Assembly (NCBI GenBank): GCA_022846095.1
Contig: AP025583.1
Coordinates: 2,790,001 to 2,854,000, forward strand
DNA: 64,000 bases
Source of the DNA: Oscillospiraceae bacterium
GTDB taxonomy: Bacteria > Bacillota > Clostridia > Oscillospirales > Oscillospiraceae
Direction of reading: 5' to 3'
The notes under the pieces were generated by a model. It saw only the letters and a list, made by a program, of their open reading frames with translations, searched no databases and was not told the DNA's origin. Position 1 is the stretch's first letter, and the number at the start of each line of letters is the position of its first letter. Below, in pieces: positions 26,180-35,202 of the stretch. The translations under genes and the position numbers were made by a program.

Positions 26180-28123
26180 ATGAATATGATGCGCATTACA
26201 GACTTACTGCGCGCGCAGGGCGTCCGCCTGAACGCGGCCCCCGCCGACAAGACCGCCGCCGTCGAGGCGCTGGTGGAGCTCCAGGCCAAGGCGGGCAATC
26301 TCACCGACCGGGAGGGCTACAAGGCCGACATCCTGGCCCGGGAGGCCCAGGGCAGCACCGCCATCGGCAGCGGCATCGCCGTGCCCCACGCCAAGTCCCG
26401 CGCCGTGGCGCGGCCGGGCCTTGCCGCCATGACCGTGCCCGGCGGCGTGGACTACGACGCCCCCGACGGACAGCCCAGCAAGCTCTTCTTCATCATCGCC
26501 GCCCCCCAGGACGGCGGGGACACCCACCTGGAGATCCTCTCCCGCCTGATGGTGATGCTGATGGACGGGGAATTCTGCGCAAAGCTGCTCGCCGCCAAGG
26601 ACGCCGGGGAATTCCTGGCCCTCATCGACGCCCAGGAGGCCGCCAAGTACCCCGACGAGGTTCAGGCCGCCCCCGCCGCCGCGCAGGAGGCCAAGCCCCA
26701 GGGCTACCGCATCCTGGCGGTCACCGCCTGCCCCACCGGCATCGCCCACACCTACATGGCGGCCGAGGCCCTGGAGAAGAAGGGCCGGGAGCTGGGCCTG
26801 CCCCTGAAGGCCGAGACCCAGGGCTCCGGCGGGGCCAAGAACATCCTCACCCGCGCCGAGATCGCCGCCTGCGACGGCATCATCGTCGCCGCCGACAAGA
26901 ACGTGGATCTGGCCCGCTTCGACGGCAAGCCTGTGCTGCGCGCGGCGGTGAGCGACGGCATCAACAAGCCCCAGGCCCTCATTGAGAAGCTGGAGAGCGG
27001 CGCCGTGCCGGTCTACCGCCACGAGGGCGGCGGCGTCCAGGCCGACGAGGGCCGGGAGAGCGTGGGCCGCCAGATCTACAAGCACCTGATGAACGGCGTC
27101 AGCCACATGCTGCCCTTCGTCATCGGCGGCGGCATCCTGATCGCCCTGGCCTTCCTGCTGGACGACCCCGCCCTTGGGTACGCCACCTTCGGCACCAACA
27201 CCCCCGCGGCCGCCTGGTTCAAGAACATCGGCGGCGTGGCCTTCAACTTTATGCTGCCCATCCTGGCGGGCTACATCGCCATGTCCATCGCCGACCGGCC
27301 CGGCCTGATGGTGGGCTTCGTGGGCGGCGCGCTGGCCGCCTCCGGCGCCTCCTTCCTCAACCCCGCCGCGGTGGACGCCGTCCCCGCCGGCTTTTTGGGC
27401 GCGCTGCTGGCCGGCTTCATCGGCGGCTACCTGATGCTCTTCCTGCGCAAGGTGTGCGACAAGCTGCCCCGGGCCCTGGAGGGCATCAAGCCCGTGCTCA
27501 TCTACCCCCTGCTGGGGCTGGCGCTCATCGGGGTGATCATGTGCGCCATCAACCCCTTCGTGGGTATGCTCAACTCCGCCATCTACAGCGGCCTGGAGTC
27601 CATGGGCGAGGGCAGCAAGATCCTCCTGGGCGTGGTAGTGGCCGGCATGATGGCCATCGACATGGGCGGCCCCTTCAACAAGGCGGCCTACCTCTTCGGC
27701 ACCTCCACCCTGGCCACCGCAGACCTGGCCCTGGGCGGCTCCCCCGTCATGGCCGCCGTCATGATCGGCGGCATGGTGCCCCCCATCGCCATCGCCCTGG
27801 CCTGCACCTTCTTTAAAAACCGCTTCACCCCCGACGAGCGCAAGAACGGCTACGTGAACTACATCATGGGCCTTTGCTTCATCACCGAGGGCGCCATCCC
27901 CTTCGCCGCGGGCGACCCCCTGCGCGTCATCCCCTCCTGCATCGTGGGCTCGGCGGTGGCCGGCGGGCTGTCCATGCTCTTCGGCTGCGCCTCCCCCGCG
28001 CCCCACGGCGGCCTGTTCGTCTTCCCCGTGATGCACAACGTGCTCATGTACGTGGTGGCGCTGGCGGTGGGCTCCGCGGTGGGTATGCTGATGCTGGCCC
28101 TGCTGAAAAAGAAGAGGGCGTAG
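26180..28123 (+). CDS. fruA: PTS fructose transporter subunit EIIABC
   Basis: 647 residues. Imports fructose with phosphorylation at C1. Domains: EIIA residues 1-150 with phosphorylated His70 (SGIAVPHAKS), an Ala/Pro linker, EIIB about 175-275 with Cys184 in AVTACPTGIAHTYMAAEAL, and EIIC about 300-640 with multiple membrane spans (HMLPFVIGGGILIALAFLLD, AIDMGGPFNKAAYLFG). The three-domain order A-B-C is usual in Firmicutes. Two further in-frame ATGs at 26186 and 26189 are possible starts. Confidence 0.93.
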   Translation: MNMMRITDLLRAQGVRLNAAPADKTAAVEALVELQAKAGNLTDREGYKADILAREAQGSTAIGSGIAVPHAKSRAVARPGLAAMTVPGGVDYDAPDGQPSKLFFIIAAPQDGGDTHLEILSRLMVMLMDGEFCAKLLAAKDAGEFLALIDAQEAAKYPDEVQAAPAAAQEAKPQGYRILAVTACPTGIAHTYMAAEALEKKGRELGLPLKAETQGSGGAKNILTRAEIAACDGIIVAADKNVDLARFDGKPVLRAAVSDGINKPQALIEKLESGAVPVYRHEGGGVQADEGRESVGRQIYKHLMNGVSHMLPFVIGGGILIALAFLLDDPALGYATFGTNTPAAAWFKNIGGVAFNFMLPILAGYIAMSIADRPGLMVGFVGGALAASGASFLNPAAVDAVPAGFLGALLAGFIGGYLMLFLRKVCDKLPRALEGIKPVLIYPLLGLALIGVIMCAINPFVGMLNSAIYSGLESMGEGSKILLGVVVAGMMAIDMGGPFNKAAYLFGTSTLATADLALGGSPVMAAVMIGGMVPPIAIALACTFFKNRFTPDERKNGYVNYIMGLCFITEGAIPFAAGDPLRVIPSCIVGSAVAGGLSMLFGCASPAPHGGLFVFPVMHNVLMYVVALAVGSAVGMLMLALLKKKRA

Positions 28124-28126
28124 GGC

Positions 28127-29110
28127 GTGGCGGGGCTGAATTGGGCCGTGCTGGGCACCGGGGTCATCGCCAACGAGATGGCCTCGGCCCTGCGGGCCAT
28201 GGGCAGGAACCTGTACGCCGTGGGCAGCCGCACCCCGGAAAAGGCCCGCGCCTTCGCCGAAGCCTACGGCGCACCCAAGTATTACAGCGATTTCCACGAC
28301 ATGTTCTCCGACCCCGGGGTGGACGTCATCTACCTCGCCACCCCCCACAACACCCACATCGGCTTCCTGGAGCAGGCCCTCTCCCACGGCAAGCACGTGC
28401 TGTGCGAGAAGTCCATCACCCTCAGCTCGGCGGAGCTCTCCCGGGCGGAGGCCCTGGCCCAGGCCCACGGCGCGGTGCTGGCCGAGGCCATGACCATCTA
28501 CCACATGCCCCTCTACAAGCAGCTTGTCCGCCGGGCGCAGGCGGGGGAGTTCGGCCGGGTCAACCTGGTGCAGACCAATTTCGGCAGCTGCAAGGACTAC
28601 GACATGTCAAACCGCTTCTTCAACAAGGCGCTGGCGGGCGGGGCCATGCTGGACATCGGGGTGTACGCCCTGTCCCTCACCCGGCTCTTCCTGTCCTCCC
28701 GGCCCGACCGGGTCAAATCCCTGGTGGGCTACGCCCCCAGCGGCGCGGACGAGGTGAGCGGCATCGTGATGATGAACCCCGAGGGCCAGCTGGCCACCGC
28801 CACCCTCTCCCTGCACTCCAAGCAGCCCAAGCGGGCAGTGATCTCCTGCGACAGGGCCTATATTGAAATCATGGAATACCCCAGGGCCGACGAGGCAACC
28901 ATAGTGTGGACGGACAGCGGCGCGCGGGAGACCGTCCGCGCCGGGGACCGGGCCCAGGCCCTGCGCTACGAGCTGGAGGACATGGAGGCGGCCGTGCCGG
29001 GCGGCGGGGACGGGATGCACCTGTCCCTCACCCGGGACGTGATGCACCTCATGTCAAGCATACGGCGGGACTGGGGCATGTACTACGAGAACGAGACAAC
29101 TTTATTATAA
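28127..29110 (+). CDS. Gfo/Idh/MocA family NAD(P)-dependent oxidoreductase
   Basis: 327 residues. N-terminal Rossmann fold (WAVLGTGVIANEMASALRAM), the YLATPHNTHIGFLEQAL and GKHVLCEKS motifs (the Lys of EKS is the usual catalytic position), and a C-terminal beta-sheet domain with GGAMLDIGVYALSL. Substrates in the family are cyclic polyols and sugars. GTG start, 3 bases after fruA, so it is co-transcribed with the fructose PTS and precedes ptsH-ptsI. That placement is unusual and suggests it feeds a sugar into this PTS route or acts on a fructose derivative; the actual substrate is unknown. Confidence 0.82.
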   Translation: MAGLNWAVLGTGVIANEMASALRAMGRNLYAVGSRTPEKARAFAEAYGAPKYYSDFHDMFSDPGVDVIYLATPHNTHIGFLEQALSHGKHVLCEKSITLSSAELSRAEALAQAHGAVLAEAMTIYHMPLYKQLVRRAQAGEFGRVNLVQTNFGSCKDYDMSNRFFNKALAGGAMLDIGVYALSLTRLFLSSRPDRVKSLVGYAPSGADEVSGIVMMNPEGQLATATLSLHSKQPKRAVISCDRAYIEIMEYPRADEATIVWTDSGARETVRAGDRAQALRYELEDMEAAVPGGGDGMHLSLTRDVMHLMSSIRRDWGMYYENETTLL

Positions 29111-29129
29111 TGAGAAAGAGGCGTTTTTT

Positions 29130-29402
29130 ATGGTGAGCGAGAAAGTAACCGTAATCAACAAGCAGGGCTTCCACATGCGCCCGGCCAGCAGCTTCGTCCA
29201 GGCCATGGCCAAGTACGCCGGCACCGACATCAACATCGTCTTCAACGGCAAGGACATCGACGGCAAGAGCATCATGAACGTGATGGCCGCCTGCATGAAA
29301 TGCGGCGCGGAGATCGAGATCCAGTGCACCGGCCCCGACGAGGCCGCCATGCTGGCCGAGGCCGCCGGGCTGGTCAAGTCCGGCCTGGGCGACGAAATCT
29401 AA
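29130..29402 (+). CDS. ptsH: HPr phosphocarrier protein
   Basis: 90 residues. Transfers phosphate from EI to EIIA. His15 is in KQGFHMRPAS, and the regulatory Ser (residue 47) is in DGKSIMNVM, so HPr kinase control is possible. The C-terminus is regular. Located between the oxidoreductase gene and ptsI in the fructose operon. Confidence 0.93.
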   Translation: MVSEKVTVINKQGFHMRPASSFVQAMAKYAGTDINIVFNGKDIDGKSIMNVMAACMKCGAEIEIQCTGPDEAAMLAEAAGLVKSGLGDEI

Positions 29403-29490
29403 CACCCAAATGCCTCCCCTATAGGGGGAGGCGGAGGGGTCGCGCCAGACCCCCGGCCCCCCGTAAGGGGGCCTGTGAGGAGGTAATGTT
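29403..29490. repeat. Small palindromic repeat between ptsH and ptsI
   Basis: TGCCTCCCCTATAGGGGGAGG then GGAGGGGTC and CCCCC/GGGGG palindromes. Related to the block at 3753-3815. It may reduce ptsI expression or stabilise mRNA. Confidence 0.5.
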
Positions 29491-31197
29491 ATGTACAACG
29501 GCATCGGCGCATCCGCCGGTATCGGCATCGGCCGGGCGGTCCTGGTCAGGCTCCCCGACCTGGACTACTCCCACGTGGCGTTCCAGGGGGCGGAGGCGGA
29601 AAAGGCCCGCCTGTCGGCGGCGGCCGCCGCCTTCACCGAAAGAACCGCCGCCATGGCCGAGGCCATGAAGGAGCGGGTGGGCGAAAAGCAGGCGGAGATC
29701 CTCCTGGGCCAGATCATGATGCTGGGCGACCCCTTCATGACCAGCCAGATGAACGACTTCATCGACCAGGGCGCCTGCGCCGAGGGGGCGCTGGACGCGG
29801 TGTGCGGCATGTACATCGACATGTTCTCCTCCGTGGAGGACGAGCTCACCCGCCAGCGGGCCACCGACGTGCGGGACCTGCGGGACCGGATGCTGGCCCA
29901 GCTGCTGGGCCAGGCGGAGCTGGACCTCTCCGCCCTCCCCCCCTCCGCCGTGCTGGTGGCCCGGGATCTGACCCCCTCCATGACCGCGGGGCTCAAAAAG
30001 GGCGCCGTGGCGGGCATCGTCACCGAGGTGGGCGGCACCACCTCCCACTCCGCCATCCTGGCCCGGGCCATGGAGCTGCCCGCCGTGCTCAGCGTGGAGA
30101 ACGCCACCGCCCTGATCAAAGCGGGCGACACCGTGGTGGTGGACGGCGGGGAGGGGCAGGTGCTCGTCTCCCCCGGCGAGGACATTTTGCGGGACTACCG
30201 TGCCCGCAGGGAGGCCCTGCTGGCCCAGCGGGCCGATCTGGACCTTTACCGGGGCAGGCCCACCCGCACCGCCGACGGCCGCGCCGTGCGGCTGTGCGGC
30301 AACATCGGCTCGGCCAAGGACGCACGGGCCGTCATGGAGGCCACCGGCGAGGGCGTGGGCCTCTTCCGCACCGAGTTTCTCTTCATGGACCGCGCCTCCC
30401 TGCCGGACGAGGAGGAGCAGTTCCAGGCCTACCGGGCCGCCGCCGAGGCCCTGGAGGGCCGGGAGCTCATCATCCGCACCCTGGACGTGGGGGGCGACAA
30501 GGACATCCCCTACCTGGGGCTGGAGCGGGAGGAAAACCCCTTCCTGGGCTACCGGGCCATCCGCTACTGCCTGGGCCGCCAGGACGTGTTCGCCGCCCAG
30601 CTCCGGGCGCTGCTGCGCGCCTCCGCCTACGGGGATATTAAAATCATGCTCCCCCTGGTCACCTGCGCCGACGAGCTGCGCCAGGCCAAGGCCCTGCTCA
30701 CCCGGCTGAAGGGGGATCTGGACGCTGAGGGCCTGCCCTACAACCGCGAGATCCGGGTGGGCGTGATGATCGAGACCCCCGCCGCCTCCCTCATCGCGGA
30801 CCTCCTGGCCCGGGAGGCGGACTTCTTCTCCATCGGCACCAACGACCTCACCCAGTACACCATGGCCGCCGACCGGGGCAACGCCAAGGTGTCCTACCTG
30901 GGCTCCCCCTACAACCCCGCGGTGCTGCGCTCCATCCGCCATATCATCCGCTGCGGCCACGAGGCGGGCATCCCCGTGGGCATGTGCGGCGAGGCCGCCG
31001 CCGACCCCCTGATGCTGCCCCTGCTGCTCAGCTTCGGCCTGGACGAGTTCTCCGTGGGCGCGTCCGCCATCCTGCCCACCCGCAAGCTGCTGTCCAAGTG
31101 GAGCGCGGAGGAGGCCGGCCGCCTCACCGCCGAGGTCATGGAGCTGTCCAGCGCCGACGGCATCCGGGCCTACCTCAAGGCCAACGTGCACCAATAG
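29491..31197 (+). CDS. ptsI: PTS enzyme I (phosphoenolpyruvate-protein phosphotransferase)
   Basis: 568 residues. Takes phosphate from PEP onto His186 (GGTTSHSAILAR) and passes it to HPr. HPr-binding helical domain (residues 20-140), swivelling His domain, and C-terminal PEP-binding barrel with GLFRTEFLFM, IGTNDLTQYTMAADR and the active Cys in GMCGEAAAD. GAGGAGG precedes the ATG. Last gene before a terminator. Confidence 0.95.
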   Translation: MYNGIGASAGIGIGRAVLVRLPDLDYSHVAFQGAEAEKARLSAAAAAFTERTAAMAEAMKERVGEKQAEILLGQIMMLGDPFMTSQMNDFIDQGACAEGALDAVCGMYIDMFSSVEDELTRQRATDVRDLRDRMLAQLLGQAELDLSALPPSAVLVARDLTPSMTAGLKKGAVAGIVTEVGGTTSHSAILARAMELPAVLSVENATALIKAGDTVVVDGGEGQVLVSPGEDILRDYRARREALLAQRADLDLYRGRPTRTADGRAVRLCGNIGSAKDARAVMEATGEGVGLFRTEFLFMDRASLPDEEEQFQAYRAAAEALEGRELIIRTLDVGGDKDIPYLGLEREENPFLGYRAIRYCLGRQDVFAAQLRALLRASAYGDIKIMLPLVTCADELRQAKALLTRLKGDLDAEGLPYNREIRVGVMIETPAASLIADLLAREADFFSIGTNDLTQYTMAADRGNAKVSYLGSPYNPAVLRSIRHIIRCGHEAGIPVGMCGEAAADPLMLPLLLSFGLDEFSVGASAILPTRKLLSKWSAEEAGRLTAEVMELSSADGIRAYLKANVHQ

Positions 31198-31203
31198 CCC
31201 AAC

Positions 31204-31254
31204 TGCAAGCCCTGGTGGCGCGGCCCACGCCGCCCCACCAGGGCTTGCTATTTG
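31204..31254 (+). terminator. Terminator of the fru-pts operon
   Basis: Stem GCAAGCCCTGGTGG (from 31204) / CCACCAGGGCTTGC (to 31249), with a weak T tract. Confidence 0.65.
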
Positions 31255-31273
31255 TAAAGCTATCGGTTACAAT
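31245..31273 (+). promoter_or_regulatory. Promoter of the ArsC/Spx-like gene
   Basis: TTGCTA, 17-bp spacer, TACAAT; the -35 lies in the 3' arm of the preceding terminator. Confidence 0.5.
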
Positions 31274-31294
31274 GTCCCAAAGGAGGAATCTTCC

Positions 31295-31645
31295 ATGCTA
31301 TTTGTCTGTTACCCCAAATGCAGTACCTGCCAGAAGGCCCGCCGCTGGCTGGACGACCACGGGATCTCCTACGAGCTGCGGGACATCAAGGAACAGCGGC
31401 CCAACCAGGCCGAGCTGAGCGCCTGGCACCTGGCCAGCGGCCTGCCCCTGCGCCGCTTCTTCAACACCAGCGGCCTGCTGTACAAGGAGCTGGCGCTCAA
31501 GGACAAGCTGCCCGGCATGAGCGAGGCCGAGCAGCTCTCCCTGCTCGCCACCGACGGGATGCTGGTCAAGCGCCCCATCTTGGTGGGGAACGGCGTGGTG
31601 CTGGTGGGCTTCAAGGAGGCCGAGTGGGCCGAAAAGCTGCTGTAA
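31295..31645 (+). CDS. ArsC/Spx-family thioredoxin-fold protein
   Basis: 116 residues. N-terminal VCYPKCSTCQKARRWLDDHG with a CxxC pair, then IKEQRP and the family's LLATDGMLVKRPILV block. This is the Spx/MgsR/YffB clade of the ArsC family rather than a proven arsenate reductase (no ars genes nearby). AAAGGAGGAA gives a strong start. Probably redox-active or transcription-regulating; the exact role is open. Confidence 0.82.
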   Translation: MLFVCYPKCSTCQKARRWLDDHGISYELRDIKEQRPNQAELSAWHLASGLPLRRFFNTSGLLYKELALKDKLPGMSEAEQLSLLATDGMLVKRPILVGNGVVLVGFKEAEWAEKLL

Positions 31646-31668
31646 AGCAGGGAAAGCAGGTGCGTTTT

Positions 31669-32952
31669 ATGGCGAACTCCACCCCGCCCGGCCTGCGCAA
31701 TCAGGTTATTTACTCCGTCTACGTCCGCGCCCACAGCCCGGAGGGCAATTTTGCCGGGGTGGCGCGGGATCTGGACCGCATCCGCGCCCTGGGCACGGAC
31801 ATCGTGTGGCTCATGCCCATCCACCCCATCGGCAAGGCGCGCCGCAAGGGCGCCCTGGGCTGCCCCTACGCCGTGAGGGACTTTCGGGCGGTGAACCCGG
31901 AGTACGGCACCCTGGACGATTTGCGCGCCCTGCTGGAGGCCATCCACGCGCGGGGCATGAGGTGCATCATCGACGTGGTGTACAACCACACCTCCCCCGA
32001 CTCCATTCTGGCCCGGACCCACCCGGAGTGGTTCCACCACGGCCCGGACGGCGCGCCCGCGCCCCGGATCGCCGATTGGAGCGACGTGGTGGACCTGGAC
32101 TACGCCCACGCCCCCCTCTGGGACTACCAGATCGACACGCTGAAGGCCTGGGCCGCCCTGGTGGACGGCTTCCGCTGCGACGTGGCCTCCCTGGTGCCGG
32201 CGGCGTTCTGGCGCCGGGCCAGGGCCGAGGTGGAGCCGATCCGCCCCGGCTGCATCTGGCTGGGGGAGTCGGTGGAGGCCGCCTTCGTCAAGGAGAACCG
32301 GGACCGGGGCGTCCCCGTCTGGTCGGACGGGGAGCTCTACACCGCCTTCGACCTGCTCTACGACTACGACATCTGGGCGCAGTTTGACGCCGCAGCAGCC
32401 GGCCGCGCCCCCCTGAGCCGCTGGGTGGACGCGGTGAACCGCCAGGAGTGGACCTACCCCGCCGGGTACTGCAAGCTGCGCTGCCTGGAAAACCACGACA
32501 ACCCCCGCGCCGCCCACCGCTTCCCGAACCGGGCCGCGCTGGCGTGCTGGACCGCCCTGCAATTTTTCCTGAAGGGCACGCCCCTTATCTACGCGGGCCA
32601 GGAGGCCTGCGATCCCCGCACCCCCAGCCTCTTTGAGCGGGAGGCCGTGGACTGGTCCGGGCCGGACCTTTCGCCCCTGATCCGCCGCCTGGCGCAGCTC
32701 AAGCGGGACCCCCTCTTCGCGGACGGGGCCTTCTCCCTCACCGCGCTGGACAGCCAGGGCGCGGTGGTGGGGCGGTACGCGGGGGAGGGCCGCGCCCTCA
32801 CCGGGGTCTTTCCCCTGCGGGGCATGTGCGCCCCCCTGCCCGTGCCCCTGGCCGACGGCACCTATGAGGATCTGATTGGCGGCGGCCTCGTGACCGTAAC
32901 CGGCGGGGCGCTGGACCCCCGCGGCAGGCCCGTGCTGATCTCCGCGCCCTAA
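31669..32952 (+). CDS. GH13 alpha-amylase family glycoside hydrolase
   Basis: 427 residues, no signal peptide, so cytoplasmic. The four GH13 regions are visible: DVVYNHTSPDS (region I), GFRCDVASLVP with the nucleophile Asp (II), IWLGESVE with the acid/base Glu (III), and CLENHDNPRAA (IV). The enzyme is short, lacking a large B domain, which suits a small maltodextrin- or sucrose/trehalose-type hydrolase or isomerase. The ribosome site is weak (GCAGGTGCG). It may share transcription with the ArsC-like gene 23 bases upstream. Confidence 0.85.
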   Translation: MANSTPPGLRNQVIYSVYVRAHSPEGNFAGVARDLDRIRALGTDIVWLMPIHPIGKARRKGALGCPYAVRDFRAVNPEYGTLDDLRALLEAIHARGMRCIIDVVYNHTSPDSILARTHPEWFHHGPDGAPAPRIADWSDVVDLDYAHAPLWDYQIDTLKAWAALVDGFRCDVASLVPAAFWRRARAEVEPIRPGCIWLGESVEAAFVKENRDRGVPVWSDGELYTAFDLLYDYDIWAQFDAAAAGRAPLSRWVDAVNRQEWTYPAGYCKLRCLENHDNPRAAHRFPNRAALACWTALQFFLKGTPLIYAGQEACDPRTPSLFEREAVDWSGPDLSPLIRRLAQLKRDPLFADGAFSLTALDSQGAVVGRYAGEGRALTGVFPLRGMCAPLPVPLADGTYEDLIGGGLVTVTGGALDPRGRPVLISAP

Positions 32953-32975
32953 AATCTGTGCGCAGGACGCAAGTT

Positions 32976-33355
32976 GAACGGGCGATTCGTGAATCGCCCC
33001 TACATGCCCTGGAGCGGCGGGCCGATGAGGGCATCGGCCCCTACGAGTGCCAAGCGCTATACGGGGCATGGCAGTGCGTGCGGCTTTTTAGGCACATATT
33101 AAACCGCAACTATTTTTAGTCTGGGCGGGTCATGTGCCGCAGGGGCGGCAGCCCTATTCGCCTCAAGTGCCAGGCCGAACCGAGCCCTGAGCGCTTTCAA
33201 GTTTTGCGGGTTACCTGAACCGCACCGCCGCTGGGCTCCGGGTCCAGGGCCCGCAGGTCCTGGTTGTTTCTTCCCGGGGTTCTTTGCAAGCAAAGAATCC
33301 CGCCGCCGGAGGCCGGGCCTCCTCGCAATGACAGGCCGCCTTATCCGCCTTTTCA
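32976..33355. repeat. Dispersed inverted-repeat element, copy B
   Basis: Same order of modules as 23171-23621: the palindrome GGGCGATTCGTGAATCGCCC at 32980-32999, the GGGCCGATG palindrome at 33019-33040, an identical core of about 70 bases (from GCGGGTCATGTGCCGCAGG), a TTGTTTCTTCCCGGGGTTC block, and the end CGCCTTATCCGCC. Its left terminal repeat is missing, so it is a truncated copy. This accounts for most of the gene-free gap 32953-33402. Confidence 0.8.
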
Positions 33356-33363
33356 GACAGGCT

Positions 33364-33398
33364 GAGCGCCCGCTTCCTGAGGAAGCGGGCGCTCTTTC
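33364..33398. terminator. Hairpin at the end of the sugar-acid operon
   Basis: Stem GAGCGCCCGCTTCC / GGAAGCGGGCGCTC. The T-run is on the plus-strand exit, so its efficiency for the leftward operon is uncertain. Confidence 0.6.
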
Positions 33399-33402
33399 TC
33401 CC

Positions 33403-34356
33403 CTATTCGATTGCAAAGCGCTCCATGGGGTTTTGGTAAAAAATGCGGTTTATCTGCGCCCCGCTCACGCCGCAGGCGCGCAGCAGGGGCAAAAAGGTCT
33501 CCAGGATGTAGCACAGGCCCACCTCACCGCCGTAGCGCCTGAGCCGGGCGCGGGTCACGTCCAGGGACATGAGCAGCCTGTCCTCCAGCCCGCCGTCCAG
33601 CAGCAGGCGCACCAGCTCCACCTCCCGCCCGTCGCCGTGGTACTTGCCCCGGGCCACGGTGTCGTACTCCATGGCGATCCCCCGGCGGCAAAGGGCGGCG
33701 TGCCGCTCCGGCCCGGCCACCGTGCGGTCCATGTGGCAGAAGATGACCCGGGTCAGGTCCACCCCCTGTCCCTCCAGGAAATCCGCCAGGGCCCCGGGGT
33801 CGGAGCCGAACTCGGTGTGCACCATCAGCGGCGCGCCCGTGGCGGTTTGGGCCCGGGCGGCGGCGCGGAAGAGCTTTTTATAGCGGGGGGTGAGGCCCTC
33901 CGCGTCCAGCGCCGTCTTGATCTGTCCGGCCCGGATTGCGGTGCGCCGGGCCGGGGGCGCGCCGTCGCAGGGGGCGAACATGCCCTCGGCCAGCTCGCCG
34001 CGGTAGAGCTCGGCCAGCGCGTCCTCGTCCCAGCGGAAGATCCAGTGGTCCTCCGGGTAGAACATGAGCTTGTGGAAGCCGGTGGAGGCCACCACATGCA
34101 CCCCGCTCTCCCGGGAGATCCGCGCCAGGAACTCCGCATCCCGGCCGCAGCCCACGGGCTGGGCGTCCACCACCGCCCCGCCCCCGGCGGCGCGGTAGTC
34201 CTCCAGCTCCAGCCGGCTGGCCTGCGGGTCGTCGATGCGCAGGGCGGGATTGCAGCGGGCGGACTGCCCGTCCAGGATGCACAGGTGCTCATGGCTCTGG
34301 CAGAAGCCCAGCGCCTGCGGGGCCACCGGCCCCAGCACGGTCATGACGTATTTCAT
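33403..34356 (-). CDS. Phosphotriesterase-family metal hydrolase (probable lactonase)
   Basis: 317 residues. Amidohydrolase superfamily, PTE group: the start motif CQSHEHLCILD gives the HxH metal pair, LMVHTEFGSDPGALADFL and VIFCHMDRT carry later metal-site residues, and MSLDVTRARL the final Asp. Characterised relatives from sugar-acid operons are often lactonases or phospho-sugar lactonases, which fits this locus better than organophosphate hydrolysis. GGAAAGGAG lies 5 bases before the ATG at 34356. Last gene of the 11-gene leftward operon. Confidence 0.8.
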   Translation of the reverse strand: MKYVMTVLGPVAPQALGFCQSHEHLCILDGQSARCNPALRIDDPQASRLELEDYRAAGGGAVVDAQPVGCGRDAEFLARISRESGVHVVASTGFHKLMFYPEDHWIFRWDEDALAELYRGELAEGMFAPCDGAPPARRTAIRAGQIKTALDAEGLTPRYKKLFRAAARAQTATGAPLMVHTEFGSDPGALADFLEGQGVDLTRVIFCHMDRTVAGPERHAALCRRGIAMEYDTVARGKYHGDGREVELVRLLLDGGLEDRLLMSLDVTRARLRRYGGEVGLCYILETFLPLLRACGVSGAQINRIFYQNPMERFAIE

Positions 34357-34409
34357 ACGGCTCCTTTCCCAAACGGCGCAGCAGCCCCCGGAGGCCCGGG
34401 GGCTGCTGT

Positions 34410-35165
34410 TCAGCGGTAAATTTCCACGGCGAACTTGGTCAGATCCCCCCGGTAGCGGGCCACGGAGTACTCCACGGGCTGGGGCGAGGCGGCGGTGTAG
34501 GACACCGTGCGCACCAGGCAAAGGGCCTTGTTGGGGGCCACGTTCAGCAGCTCGGCCTCCTGCCTGCGGGCGTTGACGGCCTCGATCTCGCGCTGGGCCC
34601 GGTCCACCCGCACGTTGTAGCGCTCCTCCAGCACCGCGTACAGGGAGTGGACGGTGAAGTCCACGTCCATCAGCTTGGGGAAGCGGTCGTAGGACAGGTA
34701 GGTGTCCAGGTAGACCATCTGCACCTCGTCGGCCGCGCGCAGGCGGCTGAGGTGGATCAGGGGCGCGCCGTAGTCCAGCCCCAGCTTCTCGTTGTACTCC
34801 GGGTTGCCGGGCAGCTTCTCCAGCGAGAGCACGGTGGTGTGGGGGGTCTTCCCCTTCTCCAGCATCTCCTGGTTGAAGCTCTCCAGCTTGCTCAAAAACT
34901 GATCCTTCACCTTGGGCGTGGCCACAAAGGTGCCCTTGGCCTTGTAGCGGATCAGATAGCCCTCGTCTACCAGCTCCTTGAAGGCCTGGCGGATGGTGGG
35001 GCGGCTGACCCGCAGGGTCTCGCACAGGTCGTTTTCCGCCGGGAGCATATCCCCCGGCTTCAGCGCGCCCAGCTCGATCAGCTCCAGGAGCTGCTTCTTC
35101 AGCTGGTAGTACAAGGGAATGGGGACGTTCTTGTCCAGCATGATGTTGCTCAGTCCCTGATCCAT
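34410..35165 (-). CDS. GntR/HutC family transcriptional regulator
   Basis: 251 residues. N-terminal winged helix (PLYYQLKKQLLELIELG, then RVSRPTIRQAFKELVDEGYL) and a C-terminal UTRA ligand domain (HLSRLRAADEVQMVYLDTYL...EIEAVNARRQEAELL). HutC-type regulators usually bind GTnnTAnnAC-like palindromes and sense a sugar phosphate or related pathway metabolite. It lies within the catabolic operon and is the best candidate for the GTAATTAC sites at 44763-44774 and 44986-44993. Confidence 0.87.
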   Translation of the reverse strand: MDQGLSNIMLDKNVPIPLYYQLKKQLLELIELGALKPGDMLPAENDLCETLRVSRPTIRQAFKELVDEGYLIRYKAKGTFVATPKVKDQFLSKLESFNQEMLEKGKTPHTTVLSLEKLPGNPEYNEKLGLDYGAPLIHLSRLRAADEVQMVYLDTYLSYDRFPKLMDVDFTVHSLYAVLEERYNVRVDRAQREIEAVNARRQEAELLNVAPNKALCLVRTVSYTAASPQPVEYSVARYRGDLTKFAVEIYR

Positions 35166-35202
35166 TTTACCATTCCCCCTGTATCAGCCCGGTCGGGTCT
35201 TG

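Noticed and set aside
31295-31645. Arsenate reductase gene arsC
   Set aside because: The sequence fits the Spx/YffB side of the family and no arsenic genes are adjacent.
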